From Lachnospiraceae bacterium KGMB03038 (GTDB taxonomy: Bacteria; Bacillota; Clostridia; Lachnospirales; Lachnospiraceae): a stretch of 64,000 nucleotides of DNA. Below are positions 1-8,251 of the stretch, in pieces. The position numbers and the translations under genes are program-made. The stretch covers positions 3,190,501-3,254,500 of the forward strand of contig CP041667.1 in NCBI GenBank assembly GCA_007361935.1, written 5' to 3'. Position 1 is the first letter of the stretch. Every line of letters begins with the position of its first letter. The notes beneath the pieces were generated by a model. It searched no databases and was not told where the DNA came from. It was given only the letters and a program-made list of their open reading frames with translations.

Positions 1-238
1 AAACGCCCCTCACTTTTTTATATAATTTGTTCTGTTTCGATTCCTCGTTGCCCATACGAGTCTCTTCCTGGCAGAACGCGGCAATTTTTTCTACCGTATC
101 TTTCTGTACCAGCGCCCAGCCGATAGCTCTTGAGAGTTTGTCCACCTGCTCCTGGGTGTAGCCGTCCGCGATTTTCTGCGCCTTTCTGGCCCGTTCCATC
201 AAATCGGCAACGTATACTTCTTCATTTCGCTTTTCCAT
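1..238 (-). CDS. Aldehyde dehydrogenase, N-terminal part (runs off left edge)
   Basis: An open reading frame of 79 codons starts at 238 and continues past the window edge. Its N-terminus resembles CoA-acylating aldehyde dehydrogenases of the EutE/SauS type: a helical region with ERARKAQKIADGYTQEQVD, then RAIGWALVQKDTVEKIA and a QEETRMGNEESK stretch like the conserved 'ETGMGN.EDK' segment. The catalytic cysteine lies outside the window, so activity cannot be judged. GAAGG lies about 7 nt before the ATG. It is the last visible gene of the minus-strand operon starting at 6491, 16 nt after the lyase gene. In that setting it would convert an aldehyde from the pathway to an acyl-CoA or acid (inference). 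An ordinary non-acylating aldehyde dehydrogenase is the alternative. Confidence 0.72.
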   Translation of the reverse strand, partial: MEKRNEEVYVADLMERARKAQKIADGYTQEQVDKLSRAIGWALVQKDTVEKIAAFCQEETRMGNEESKQNKLYKKVRGV

Positions 239-254
239 GTTCAAGCCTTCTTTC

Positions 255-1157
255 TCATATATGATCATACTTGCAAGCCCGCAGCATATTTCCTGTCAGA
301 TCCGCATGAACCTTTGCCTTTACATATGCCACCGCTTTCAGATATTCTTCTCCCGCGATCCCGCTCTCAACGCCCATATAGTCCAGCATGTTCAGGAAAT
401 CTTCCGTCGCCGCGTTCCCTGCCGCCCCCGGCGCGAACGGGCAGCCGCCCAGTCCGCCCACCGAGGTCTCAAAGGAGGTTATCCCATTCTGCATGGCGGC
501 CAGGATATTGGCTAAGCCCTGGCCCCTGGTGTTATGCAGATGCATGGTATATATAAATTCCGGATACCGCTTTTTTACCGCTTCCGCAAGCCCCGCGACC
601 CGTACCGGATCAGCGATCCCAATAGTATCGCATAAAACGATCTCCTGGATTCCAAAATCTTTGGCTTCTTCCATCAAGGCAAACACCTGCTCTTGAGAGA
701 TTTTCCCCGCATAGGGACATCCAAAGGCGGTGGCGATGTCCAGACGCACTTTTAACTCTGGTACCGCTTGACGGATTTTTCCCAGCTCTTCCAGGGACTC
801 CTTGACGGTCCGCCGGACATTTGCCTGGTTGTGGGCTTCGCTTGCTGAGATCACATAGCTGACTTCTTTTATGCCGCACTCCCAGGCGTTTTTTGCGCCC
901 CGCTCGTTGGGTACCAGGGCAATGGCTCTAAGATCAGGGAATTTTTCGCGGACCTTTTCTGCCACTTCTTTTGCGTCCGCCATCTGAGGCACTGCTTTCG
1001 GATGTACAAATGAGGTCACTTCTACGGCAGTTACCCCTGCGTTTCGCAGCAGTTCAATAATACGGATCTTATCCTCTGTGGCAATAAAATCCTTGACATT
1101 CTGGAATCCGTCTCTTGGCCCAACTTCGATTACTGTCACTTTCTCTGGCAGTTTCAT
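255..1157 (-). CDS. HMG-CoA lyase family (HMGL-like) aldolase
   Basis: A 300-residue TIM-barrel lyase. The N-terminal EVGPRDGFQN holds the catalytic Arg-Asp pair of the hydroxymethylglutaryl-CoA lyase family. LHNTRGQGLANI near residue 205 supplies metal-binding histidines, and GGLGGCPFAPGAAGNAATED near 235 contains the family's active-site cysteine loop. Length matches bacterial MvaB/YngG. The family cleaves 3-hydroxy-3-methyl acyl-CoAs to acetyl-CoA or an analogue plus a ketoacid. Its neighbours are a class III CoA-transferase just upstream (17-nt gap) and an aldehyde dehydrogenase downstream, so the transferase probably makes the CoA thioester that this enzyme splits (inference). The exact substrate is unknown; leucine-type HMG-CoA is only one option. 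Confidence 0.85.
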   Translation of the reverse strand: MKLPEKVTVIEVGPRDGFQNVKDFIATEDKIRIIELLRNAGVTAVEVTSFVHPKAVPQMADAKEVAEKVREKFPDLRAIALVPNERGAKNAWECGIKEVSYVISASEAHNQANVRRTVKESLEELGKIRQAVPELKVRLDIATAFGCPYAGKISQEQVFALMEEAKDFGIQEIVLCDTIGIADPVRVAGLAEAVKKRYPEFIYTMHLHNTRGQGLANILAAMQNGITSFETSVGGLGGCPFAPGAAGNAATEDFLNMLDYMGVESGIAGEEYLKAVAYVKAKVHADLTGNMLRACKYDHI

Positions 1158-1174
1158 AAGAAACCTTCCTTTCT

Positions 1175-2365
1175 CTAGATCACGCCCTCTTCTTTCAGCG
1201 TTTCCAGTTCCTGTCCCTCGATCCCCAGAAGATCCCTGTAGATTTCTTCGTTGTGTTCGCCAAGGAGCGGAGAATGTCTTTCTACTTCCGGATTTGTCTC
1301 ACTCATCTTAAATTGGGAGCCCGTCAGTACTGTATCACCCGCCACCGGATGTTCTACATGGACAAACATTTCTCTTGCCTTTGCGTGGGGATCCGCCGCC
1401 ACTTGGGCCAGGTTGTTGATGGGTGAGGCTGGAACGCCTCCATTCAACAGTTTCTCCATTACTTCTTCACTGGTATATTCTCTGGTCCACGCCTCAATGA
1501 CCGGCTTGATCTCTTGATATCGTTCCACTCTCTTTGGGTTCTTGTCATACCGCTCATCTGCGGAAAGCTCTGGTTTTCCCATCACTTCGCACAGCTTCTG
1601 CCACAATTTGTCGTTAGCCGCTCCAATAACGATCATGCCGTCCTTTGTCGCAAAAGTATCTGTAGGATAATTGGACTCATACCGGTTTCCAATGCGCTCG
1701 GGGATGCGCCCGCCCATGGTATAGATCGGATAAATGATCTGCATACTCGCGATACAGGAATCCATCATACCGATGTCTACCTTTTGTCCAACTCCTGTCT
1801 GATTCCGGTATTGAAGCGCCGCCAAAAGCCCGATCGCCAAAGAGTAACCTGCCAGGCTGTCTGCCATGGCAGTCCCGATCCGTGTGGGGCTGCCGTCCGG
1901 CCAGCCCGTCACACTCATCAGGCCGCTGCTGGCCTGGCCGATCACATCATAGCCAGGCCGCAGGGTATAGGGTCCATAATGTCCAAAACCAGACACGGCG
2001 CCATAGATGATCGCTGGATTGACCTTTTTTAATTCTTCGTAGCCAAGTCCCAGCTTTTCCATCACTCCCGGCCGATAATTTTCTACTACCATATCAGCCT
2101 CTTTCACCATCTGAAGAAACAGGTCTTTCCCTTTTCCTTTCAGGTTCAAAGTGATTCCTTTTTTATTCCGGTTGACGTTCATATAATAGCCGCTTTCGCC
2201 GTTTACGAAAGGCCCAAAATTTCTGCTGTCGTCTCCTTTTCCGGGAATTTCGATTTTAATGACCTCCGCTCCCATATCCGCCAGCATCATGGTGCAGAAC
2301 GGGCCGGCCAGCACACGGCTTAAATCCAGCACACGGATTCCACTTAACGCACCTTTCTGTGCCAT
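1175..2365 (-). CDS. CaiB/BaiF family (class III) CoA-transferase
   Basis: 396 residues, the usual length for the family. The N-terminal GIRVLDLSRVLAGPFCTMMLADMGAEVIKIE is the hallmark CoA-binding start, followed by NRNKKGITLNLK and VENYRPGVMEKLGLGYE. The Asp expected to form the acyl-CoA anhydride sits about residue 170 in the ADSLAGYSLAIGLLAAL region, and GYDVIGQASSGLMSVTG is conserved. Class III transferases move CoA between carboxylic acids in the cytosol. GAGGTGACGAGG precedes the ATG. It lies between a creatininase-like hydrolase and the HMGL-like lyase in one minus-strand operon, so it probably activates the acid released by upstream steps (inference). Donor and acceptor acids cannot be told from sequence. 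Confidence 0.9.
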   Translation of the reverse strand: MAQKGALSGIRVLDLSRVLAGPFCTMMLADMGAEVIKIEIPGKGDDSRNFGPFVNGESGYYMNVNRNKKGITLNLKGKGKDLFLQMVKEADMVVENYRPGVMEKLGLGYEELKKVNPAIIYGAVSGFGHYGPYTLRPGYDVIGQASSGLMSVTGWPDGSPTRIGTAMADSLAGYSLAIGLLAALQYRNQTGVGQKVDIGMMDSCIASMQIIYPIYTMGGRIPERIGNRYESNYPTDTFATKDGMIVIGAANDKLWQKLCEVMGKPELSADERYDKNPKRVERYQEIKPVIEAWTREYTSEEVMEKLLNGGVPASPINNLAQVAADPHAKAREMFVHVEHPVAGDTVLTGSQFKMSETNPEVERHSPLLGEHNEEIYRDLLGIEGQELETLKEEGVI

Positions 2366-2384
2366 TTCCTCGTCACCTCTTTTT

Positions 2385-3497
2385 CTACATGCCTACCTTG
2401 GGAAGTCCAAATACAGAGCGCCATCCTTCACTTCCAGGTTCTTTCAGATACGGAGCCATTTCTTCCGCGGTGCGGTGGGTTACTTCCTCTGTCGGCGGAA
2501 CTTCTCCCGGCGGAAAGCTTCCCAGAATCTCATCTACACAGTAAGTCAGGTATTCGCAGGCGGCCAGGATCGGACGCTTCGCCTTTCTCGCTTCTGCGAT
2601 AGCAGGCGTACCTACCACTCCTTCCGGAGTCCCTTTAAATGTGATCGGGCAGGTCATCTCCGTCTCACTCCAGCGCTGCGGACGATGGAACGAATCAGTA
2701 GAATTATCAAACCGTCCCGGTTCAAAATATGCCTTGTTATGAGCTTCTTCCACATGATCCATATCTACCATTCCCTCCGGGAAGCACAGCCGGGCTACAG
2801 AAGTCTCACATTCGTCCGCGTGTACAAATGGCGTCTGTACCATGTCGTCTTTCGCGCATGGGAAGAAGAATTCCCGGATTGCCCGATGCCAGTCCATGAC
2901 CTGGATGATGCAGGGAAGCTGATACCGATAAAGGAATTCATGAAGCGCCGTCTCCAATACCCACAGCTGCCCGTGGTTATTGATATAAATCTGTTTGCGG
3001 AACCCGTCATTCCAAAGTCCCAGCATGACCGCTACCAGATTTTCTACCGCTACGCTCTGCGGCAGCATGACGGTCCCCGGCATTCCCAGGTGATGGTATG
3101 GATGGGCTCCATATGGGAGCGGATTATAGGCAAGGCTGACTTCTCTGCCGTCCTTTGCTGTCGCGCGCCGCACGCCTTCTACGATAGACTGGCACTGGAA
3201 CGTATCCAGTCCGGAAACGGTATGCATGCCGTGGCATTCTGTACATCCTACCGGCACCAGGACGACATCATTTTTCTTCCTCTTTTCTACCACTTTATAT
3301 CTTGGCGTTGTCTGGATATAGGTATTGGGCAGTCCAATCTCGGAAGGTGATGGAATCTCATAACGCTCTTTTAAAAGTTTATCTACTTCTTCCTCTGACA
3401 TATCCCAGATTTTCTTTTTTAACTGTCCTACCTTTGTATTCTCAAATACAATGGCTGGATTCTCTGTAGTCAGCCACATGCTGTTCTCGTATGCCAT
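2385..3497 (-). CDS. Creatininase-family hydrolase, IolN-like
   Basis: 370 residues with a creatininase fold. VLVPVGCTECHGMHTVSGLDTF (residues about 80-100) matches the family's PxGSTExHGxHLPxxTD metal motif with Glu, His and Asp in place, and IYINNHGQLWVLETALHEF carries the second metal-binding His. The first 75 residues and a longer C-terminus extend the usual 250-residue creatininase core. The closest role I recognise is 3-dehydro-scyllo-inosose hydrolase (IolN), which opens the oxidised cyclitol ring. The neighbouring zinc dehydrogenase and transketolase genes fit sugar or cyclitol breakdown. True creatininase or an MftE-type peptidase are less likely in this context. Good ribosome site AGGAGG before the ATG. 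Confidence 0.62.
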   Translation of the reverse strand: MAYENSMWLTTENPAIVFENTKVGQLKKKIWDMSEEEVDKLLKERYEIPSPSEIGLPNTYIQTTPRYKVVEKRKKNDVVLVPVGCTECHGMHTVSGLDTFQCQSIVEGVRRATAKDGREVSLAYNPLPYGAHPYHHLGMPGTVMLPQSVAVENLVAVMLGLWNDGFRKQIYINNHGQLWVLETALHEFLYRYQLPCIIQVMDWHRAIREFFFPCAKDDMVQTPFVHADECETSVARLCFPEGMVDMDHVEEAHNKAYFEPGRFDNSTDSFHRPQRWSETEMTCPITFKGTPEGVVGTPAIAEARKAKRPILAACEYLTYCVDEILGSFPPGEVPPTEEVTHRTAEEMAPYLKEPGSEGWRSVFGLPKVGM

Positions 3498-3510
3498 ATC
3501 TTTGTCCTCC

Positions 3511-4578
3511 TTACTCTTCTTCGTTCATGGTAAGCATCACTTTGACCGCCCGGTCTTTATGCTCGATGGCCATGTCAAACGCATCCTGGATATCTTCCAG
3601 CTTATAATATGCTGTAATAAATTTTGTAAAATCAATCTGGTCTTTCACCCGGCTCATAAACTTGATCGTCTTGGTAAAGAACCATGGCTGTCCCGCGCTT
3701 CCCTGGAGGTTCAGTCCTTTCCAGATGGCCTTGCCGATCTCGATCGGGATCCTGCGGCCGATAGAATGTCCGATGAAGCGGATCCTTGCGTGAGCTTTTG
3801 CGATATCAACCGTTGTAGAAACGCCGAAATCTGTTCCGGTACATTCTACGATAAGCGATGCGCCCTGCCCGTCTGTGTTGGCAAATACCGTCTCCACCAC
3901 ATCCTCATTCATCGGGTCAATGGTCAGGTCTACACCGATGATGTCTTCCGCCATTTTCCTCCGGAACTCAATCGGTTCTACCACGATGACCTTCGCGCCT
4001 GCCGCCTTGCAGATAGTCGCTGCAAATAAGCCGATGGCGCCGGCGCCAAAGATCACACAATCGTCGGTCCTGGCCACGAAACCGTCTCTCCCATAAAGGC
4101 TGTAATAAGCCACCGAGCAAGGTTCCACCAGCGCTCCTTCGATATAAGTCATATTGTCCGGCAGTTTGTAGCAGAACTGTTCCTCTCCGATGAGATATTC
4201 TCCCATTCCGCCGGGAGCGCTTGGCATAAAGCCCACTTCATTCCAGTTTGTACAATAAGAGTTGTTGATCCCTTCTTTGCAGATATCGCAGCGGTTGCAG
4301 GAGTTGGCGCATTCTCCTGTCACGCGGTCGCCTACTTTCAAAGAAATCACGTCTGAACCGACGGCGACTACTTCCCCTGCCCACTCATGTCCCGGCGTGT
4401 AAGGCCCCAGGTCGTAACGGCCCTCTTTGGAATGTCCCAGATAACACTCTACGTCAGATCCGCAGATTCCGCAGGCATGGAGTTTCACCAGGATCTGGGT
4501 TGGTTTCAGATCGGCCACTTCTACTTCTTCCAGTCTTAGATCCTTTGGGCCGTGCAAAAATGCATCTAATGATTTCAT
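3511..4578 (-). CDS. Zinc-dependent medium-chain dehydrogenase (polyol type)
   Basis: 355 residues. ACGICGSDVECYLG holds the catalytic zinc Cys, and TPGHEWAGEVVAVG the His-Glu pair. ECANSCNRCDICKEGINNSYC has the four structural-zinc cysteines, and GAGAIGLFAATICKAAG is the Rossmann NAD(P) motif. The overall pattern resembles sorbitol, threonine or scyllo-inosose dehydrogenases. I placed the start at 4578 because AAAGGAGG lies 7 nt upstream; an ATG 12 codons earlier has no such site. It lies between the creatininase-like hydrolase (13-nt gap) and the split transketolase, so it probably oxidises a hydroxyl of the sugar or cyclitol fed to that hydrolase (inference). Substrate is unassigned. Confidence 0.85.
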   Translation of the reverse strand: MKSLDAFLHGPKDLRLEEVEVADLKPTQILVKLHACGICGSDVECYLGHSKEGRYDLGPYTPGHEWAGEVVAVGSDVISLKVGDRVTGECANSCNRCDICKEGINNSYCTNWNEVGFMPSAPGGMGEYLIGEEQFCYKLPDNMTYIEGALVEPCSVAYYSLYGRDGFVARTDDCVIFGAGAIGLFAATICKAAGAKVIVVEPIEFRRKMAEDIIGVDLTIDPMNEDVVETVFANTDGQGASLIVECTGTDFGVSTTVDIAKAHARIRFIGHSIGRRIPIEIGKAIWKGLNLQGSAGQPWFFTKTIKFMSRVKDQIDFTKFITAYYKLEDIQDAFDMAIEHKDRAVKVMLTMNEEE

Positions 4579-4603
4579 AAACGTTCCTCCTTTATTCCTT
4601 CTT

Positions 4604-5554
4604 CTATTTGCCAAGCAGCAGGCGCGCTTCTGCCGCTATCGCTTCTTTTGTCAGTTGGTTTTTCTCAAGCTGGTAAGCAAGAGAAGCAGTCACGCCGAAC
4701 ACATCCGAAAGGCCCATCCGTCTGAGTTTTACCTTGCTCCCTTTTTCTGCCAGCACCTCTGCCGCAGCGCTTCCTAAACCTCCGATGACACTGTGGTTTT
4801 CACAGGTAATAACCGCCCCAGTCTCTCTAGCCGCCTTACGGATCACTTCTCCATCCAGCGGCTTAAGGCTGGGCATGTTGATGATTCTTGCGGAAATCCC
4901 TTCCGCCTTCAAAAGCTCTGCCGCATCCAGGGCAATCCCTGTCATAATGCCGCAGGCGATGATCGCGATATCTGAGCCGTCTGTCAGAGTCACACCTTTC
5001 CCAAGCTGAAACTCTGGCATATGGTCATATACATTCCTCAAGTACATCTTCGGCTGCCGGAAATACACCGGCCCTTCATATTCCGCCAAAAAACGTACGG
5101 CCGCTTCCAACTCCCAAGTATCTGCCGGCTCTATTACGCACATATTGGGGATACTGCGCATAAGGGCCACGTCCTCCACACCAATGTGGGTCCCTCCATT
5201 TTTCTCCGCCGTCAGCCCCGCATAGAGTCCGCACACCTTTACATTGGCCTCGTTGTAGGCGATGGATATACTCACCTGGTCGCAGGCCCGCTTCGTAGCG
5301 AAATTCGCAAAAGAGCTGGCAAATACATTTTTCCCTGCCAGGGCGATCCCCGCCGCTGCCGCCATACAGTTTTGTTCCGCGATTCCAAAGTTGATATGGC
5401 GCCGCGGATACCTCTGGGAGAATGCTTTGGTCCCAAAACACCGCATAAGATCCGTGTCGCAGACCACGATTCTTTCATCTTGTTCCGCCAGTTCTACGAT
5501 CACTTTTCCAAACACTTCTTTACTGATCAGCGTCCGCTCTGTCATTTCTGCCAT
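4604..5554 (-). CDS. Transketolase, C-terminal subunit
   Basis: 316 residues covering the pyrimidine-binding and C-terminal domains of a transketolase split over two genes. HINFGIAEQNCMAAAAGIALAGKNVFASSFANF near residue 55 includes the Glu that activates the thiamine ring. KNGGTHIGVEDVALMRSIPNM and the final CENHSVIGGLGSAAAEVLAEKG are also typical. It transfers a C2 ketol unit from a ketose to an aldose with its partner encoded immediately upstream (5556-6491; 1 nt apart). Such split pairs inside catabolic operons often act on a pathway-specific ketose phosphate rather than in the pentose phosphate pathway. Here the donor is probably a product of the dehydrogenase/hydrolase steps (inference). 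Confidence 0.92.
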   Translation of the reverse strand: MAEMTERTLISKEVFGKVIVELAEQDERIVVCDTDLMRCFGTKAFSQRYPRRHINFGIAEQNCMAAAAGIALAGKNVFASSFANFATKRACDQVSISIAYNEANVKVCGLYAGLTAEKNGGTHIGVEDVALMRSIPNMCVIEPADTWELEAAVRFLAEYEGPVYFRQPKMYLRNVYDHMPEFQLGKGVTLTDGSDIAIIACGIMTGIALDAAELLKAEGISARIINMPSLKPLDGEVIRKAARETGAVITCENHSVIGGLGSAAAEVLAEKGSKVKLRRMGLSDVFGVTASLAYQLEKNQLTKEAIAAEARLLLGK

Positions 5555-5555
5555 A

Positions 5556-6491
5556 TTACTTCCCTCCTTCTCCCTTCAAGGCTTCCAGTTCCTCCGCGTT
5601 TAAGAACAAGATGGAATCATCAATATTTTCATTAAAGAGTTCTTCATATGTCTGCCGGACCTCTTTTAATGCCTGAGCTCCTTCTTCTTTCGTCATCTTC
5701 CGGCTGTGCCAGTCCGCCTCATCTTCCATAAAAGAAACTCCTTTTCCTTTGGTTGTATTAGCGATCAACACTTGTGGAAACGCCCCTTTTTCTGCCTCTT
5801 CGTCCATTCTCCGGAATGCTTCTTTCAGCGCTTTCAGATCGTGGCCGTCACACTCATCCACATACCAGCCAAAGGCCTCCCATTTTGCCTTCAAGTCTCC
5901 AAGGGGCATCACGTCCTCCGTAAACCCGTCAATCTGAAGCCGGTTGTTATCCACGATCACTTTGAGATTATCCAGTCCATATTTAGCCGCCGCCATGGCC
6001 GCCTCCCACACTTCTCCAGACTGACATTCCCCATCTCCAAGGATGCAGTATACATTATACTTGTTTATATCATCCATCTTCTGAGCAAGAGCCATGCCAA
6101 GCGCCATAGAAAATCCCTGTCCCAATGCTCCTGTAGATGCCTCTACCCCCGGCGTTTTCAGCCGATTACAGTGTTTGGGAAGCATACTGTCATTGGCATC
6201 AAACTCCTTTAATTTTTCCGCCGGGAAATATCCCAGATCAGCCAGAATCACATATAAAGCGGGGCTGGCATGTCCCTTTGACAGCACGAACCGATCCCGG
6301 TCCGGCGCTTTTGGATGCGCTGCGTCATATTTCATAACGCCTCCGTAGTACAGCATTGTCATAATCTCTAAAACCGAAAGAGACCCTCCCGGATGTCCGC
6401 TCCCCGCATAGTCCATCATTGCCACCAGATTAAATCTGGTCTCTTCCGTCTTTTTCCTCAGCATTTTAAAATCCTGCATCACTTCGCTCAT
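5556..6491 (-). CDS. Transketolase, N-terminal (TPP-binding) subunit
   Basis: 311 residues. MMDYAGSGHPGGSLSVLEIMTMLYYGG and DRFVLSKGHASPALYVILADLGYF are the classic transketolase N-terminal motifs. GDGECQSGEVWEAAMAAAKYGLDNLKVIVDNN is the thiamine-diphosphate/Mg binding GDG...N segment. The start follows AAAGGAGATGGAAGA. First gene of the seven-gene minus-strand operon. A promoter (TTGTTA / TATAAC) and two pairs of AraC-like direct repeats lie in the 270-nt upstream region, shared with the sugar operon at 8-16 kb. With the C-terminal subunit it forms the active heterotetramer known for split transketolases. Confidence 0.93.
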   Translation of the reverse strand: MSEVMQDFKMLRKKTEETRFNLVAMMDYAGSGHPGGSLSVLEIMTMLYYGGVMKYDAAHPKAPDRDRFVLSKGHASPALYVILADLGYFPAEKLKEFDANDSMLPKHCNRLKTPGVEASTGALGQGFSMALGMALAQKMDDINKYNVYCILGDGECQSGEVWEAAMAAAKYGLDNLKVIVDNNRLQIDGFTEDVMPLGDLKAKWEAFGWYVDECDGHDLKALKEAFRRMDEEAEKGAFPQVLIANTTKGKGVSFMEDEADWHSRKMTKEEGAQALKEVRQTYEELFNENIDDSILFLNAEELEALKGEGGK

Positions 6492-6517
6492 TCTTCCATC
6501 TCCTTTCCTATGGATCC

Positions 6518-6555
6518 GTTATAACAGAATTTGCACAAACTATAACAATATTCTT
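6518..6555 (-). promoter_or_regulatory. Promoter and AraC-like operator pair of the transketolase operon
   Basis: Read on the minus strand, TTGTTA (6548-6543) and TATAAC (6523-6518) form a sigma-A-like promoter with a 19-nt spacer, a little long. Overlapping it, on the plus strand, are ATAACAGAATTTGC at 6521 and ATAACAATATTCTT at 6542, a direct repeat 21 bp apart. The same arrangement recurs at 15852-15888. Two-turn direct repeats are typical of AraC-family binding sites, and the likely binder is encoded at 16068. Confidence 0.5.
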
Positions 6556-6632
6556 ATGTTTGCTAAAATCTTGATTTTCCCGATCTGCTTCTTTTGTTGT
6601 ATTTATGTTATCAATTTATCGATGTTACTTCT

Positions 6633-6667
6633 ATAAATTTATTGCTATATAAAATAACAATATTCTT
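6633..6667. promoter_or_regulatory. Distal AraC-like operator pair
   Basis: ATAAATTTATTGCT at 6633 and an exact ATAACAATATTCTT at 6654 lie 21 bp apart. The second copy sits in a 19-base block (6650-6668) found identically at 16033-16051 in front of the AraC gene. About 110 bp separates it from the promoter-proximal pair, a spacing compatible with looping (inference). The region 6492-6690 holds nothing else I recognise. Confidence 0.45.
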
Positions 6668-6691
6668 TGATATTTTGCGGAAGGTGATAAA

Positions 6692-6739
6692 AACAGCCGT
6701 CCATTTCACTTTCCCGCAAAAGTGAAATGAACGGCTGTT
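6692..6739 (-). terminator. Terminator of the Rpn-like gene
   Basis: A strong hairpin with arms AACAGCCGT.CATTTCACT and the reverse complement, loop of about 10 nt and one mismatched position. On the minus strand it is followed by TTTTTATC. It ends the 6764-7636 gene and insulates it from the transketolase promoter region. Confidence 0.8.
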
Positions 6740-6763
6740 ACCGCCTCGGCAGGCCAATAAAGG

Positions 6764-7636
6764 CTACTTTTTCCTCTCCTCCATCTCCAAGATCAGTCTT
6801 CGAATTTCATTTTCTTCCTCTTCTAATGCTTCCGCAATTTCTGGAACAGACTTCCCTTTGGCTAATTTCTTCTGAATCAGTTCCTCCAATTTATTCTCCC
6901 TGCCCCATTCTTGGCCTTCTTCCCAGGCCGCTTCCCTCTCCTGACGCAGATGCTTTTCCTGGTCGTATTCATATATACTCATGTTTTTTGCCTCCCTGCG
7001 ATTTCCTTCCAAAAATTCCTTCAAGATTCCTTCCTGGATACACTCTGTGATCGCCCGTTCTACCGCTTCCTCTATAGGCAGTTCTTTTGTATATTGTCTT
7101 ACTCTTTCTGTATATTCTGCATACTCCCATAACGTATGGCTGGCTTCCATCAGTTCCAGGTTATGTCCCTGGTTGATATTCAACATAAGCACTTCCAATT
7201 CCAGCTTGTGTTCCTCTTCCTCTACCGTATAAAGTTCGGAGAGTTTTAGGATTTTTTTATCCGGCTGGTCTTCCTCCCCATTATAGAAGACCACAAATCT
7301 CGGCGGCGGAATCTGTACTTTCCGTCTTCCATACAGATTTTCTTCTGCCGTCATTCCTGACAGCAGATCCGCAAGATAAAAGAGAAATCGCAGCGGAAGA
7401 TTTGGGCTGTAGGTTGACTGGTGCTCATACAAGGACAGTCTGGTGTCGATGAGAAACGAAAGATCATTGCGCAGCGACATATAGATTGCGTTCTCCAGAG
7501 TATTGATCTCCAAAAGATCCGGATCCTCATATCGTTTCCCGCTGACCGCATTATACAGTTCCAATAGCTTTCTTTTGTCCTCAAAAATCATCACGAACAG
7601 CCTCGACTTATAGAGACGATTTGGTTTCCTCTCCAT
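6764..7636 (-). CDS. Rpn-family recombination-promoting nuclease / putative transposase
   Basis: 290 residues. The N-terminal half (KSRLFVMIFEDKRKLLELYNAVSG, then DPDLLEINTLENAIYMSLRNDLSFLIDTRLSLYEHQSTYSPNLPLR) is the PD-(D/E)XK-like fold of the Rpn/Transposase_31 family common in Clostridia. IPPPRFVVFYNGEED follows. The tail from about residue 215 is charged, helical and probably coiled coil (EREAAWEEGQEWGRENKLEEL), as usual for the family. Start set at 7636 because AAAGGAGGAAGC precedes it. Rpn proteins are DNA endonucleases linked to horizontal transfer and possibly phage defence. It stands alone. A second, more divergent member lies at 17118. Confidence 0.85.
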   Translation of the reverse strand: MERKPNRLYKSRLFVMIFEDKRKLLELYNAVSGKRYEDPDLLEINTLENAIYMSLRNDLSFLIDTRLSLYEHQSTYSPNLPLRFLFYLADLLSGMTAEENLYGRRKVQIPPPRFVVFYNGEEDQPDKKILKLSELYTVEEEEHKLELEVLMLNINQGHNLELMEASHTLWEYAEYTERVRQYTKELPIEEAVERAITECIQEGILKEFLEGNRREAKNMSIYEYDQEKHLRQEREAAWEEGQEWGRENKLEELIQKKLAKGKSVPEIAEALEEEENEIRRLILEMEERKK

Positions 7637-7879
7637 CCAGCTTCCTCCTTTAAAAATGTGTTCTGCAGGAGGACTCTGTTTTTTAAAAACCTCTCTGCAT
7701 TGTTTGATCAAGATACAAAGCATTGAGATTTCCTTCGATGAATAAGTCAGAATGTCCGATACGGCAGATGCCGCGTAGAAATGTACGGTCAGAAATGAAA
7801 ATGCTTTTATGTGATAAATATATCTCTTTTCTATTTATCTGTCAACTATATTTTTAAAAACATCTCTTTTCTAGAGGAT

Positions 7880-7911
7880 AAAACGGGAAGGCTATCGTGC
7901 TTTCCCGTTTT
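7880..7911. terminator. Terminator-like hairpin in the 7.6-8.25 kb gap
   Basis: Arms AAAACGGGAAGGC and GCTTTCCCGTTTT pair with one G-U; the stem itself starts with an A run and ends with a T run, so it could act in both directions. It lies 340 nt downstream of the epimerase gene and next to a gene remnant, so it may be the original end of that lost gene. Confidence 0.55.
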
Positions 7912-7936
7912 AATGATTTACATTTTCATATTGCTC

Positions 7937-8074
7937 CTAAATATCGAATCCAAGTCCCTTGATATCTAGCAATTCAGGCGCAAAGTTTCTTGTAAAATCT
8001 CTTGGCATCGCGTCTTTTAAAGCTTCCCATAAAATACTGCTTTCATAAACCTCGCAACACAAAGATCCGTTCTT
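7937..8074 (-). pseudogene. Possible gene remnant (C-terminal fragment)
   Basis: The 615-nt space 7637-8251 holds no complete gene. On the minus strand, 45 codons read open from 8074 to a TAG at 7937, including SSILWEALKDAMPRDFTRNF and a plausible protein end. The frame is blocked upstream by a stop and has no start with a ribosome site. I do not recognise the family. It looks like the eroded 3' end of a protein gene that once closed the sugar operon. Only the coding-like composition and the following hairpin support this. Confidence 0.3.
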
Positions 8075-8251
8075 TTAGAAAAACTCTATTTCCGTCTGCC
8101 ATACTACTTATAGCTTTTCATAAAGCTAAGATTATCTTTATACAAAATTCAACCAAGTTCTTACTTTTTTAGCTCTCTTTGAATAAGTCTAAGTTTCCTT
8201 GCACATTGTATTTCGTTTCAATTATAATAGGTTTTAAAAATTTTACTCATA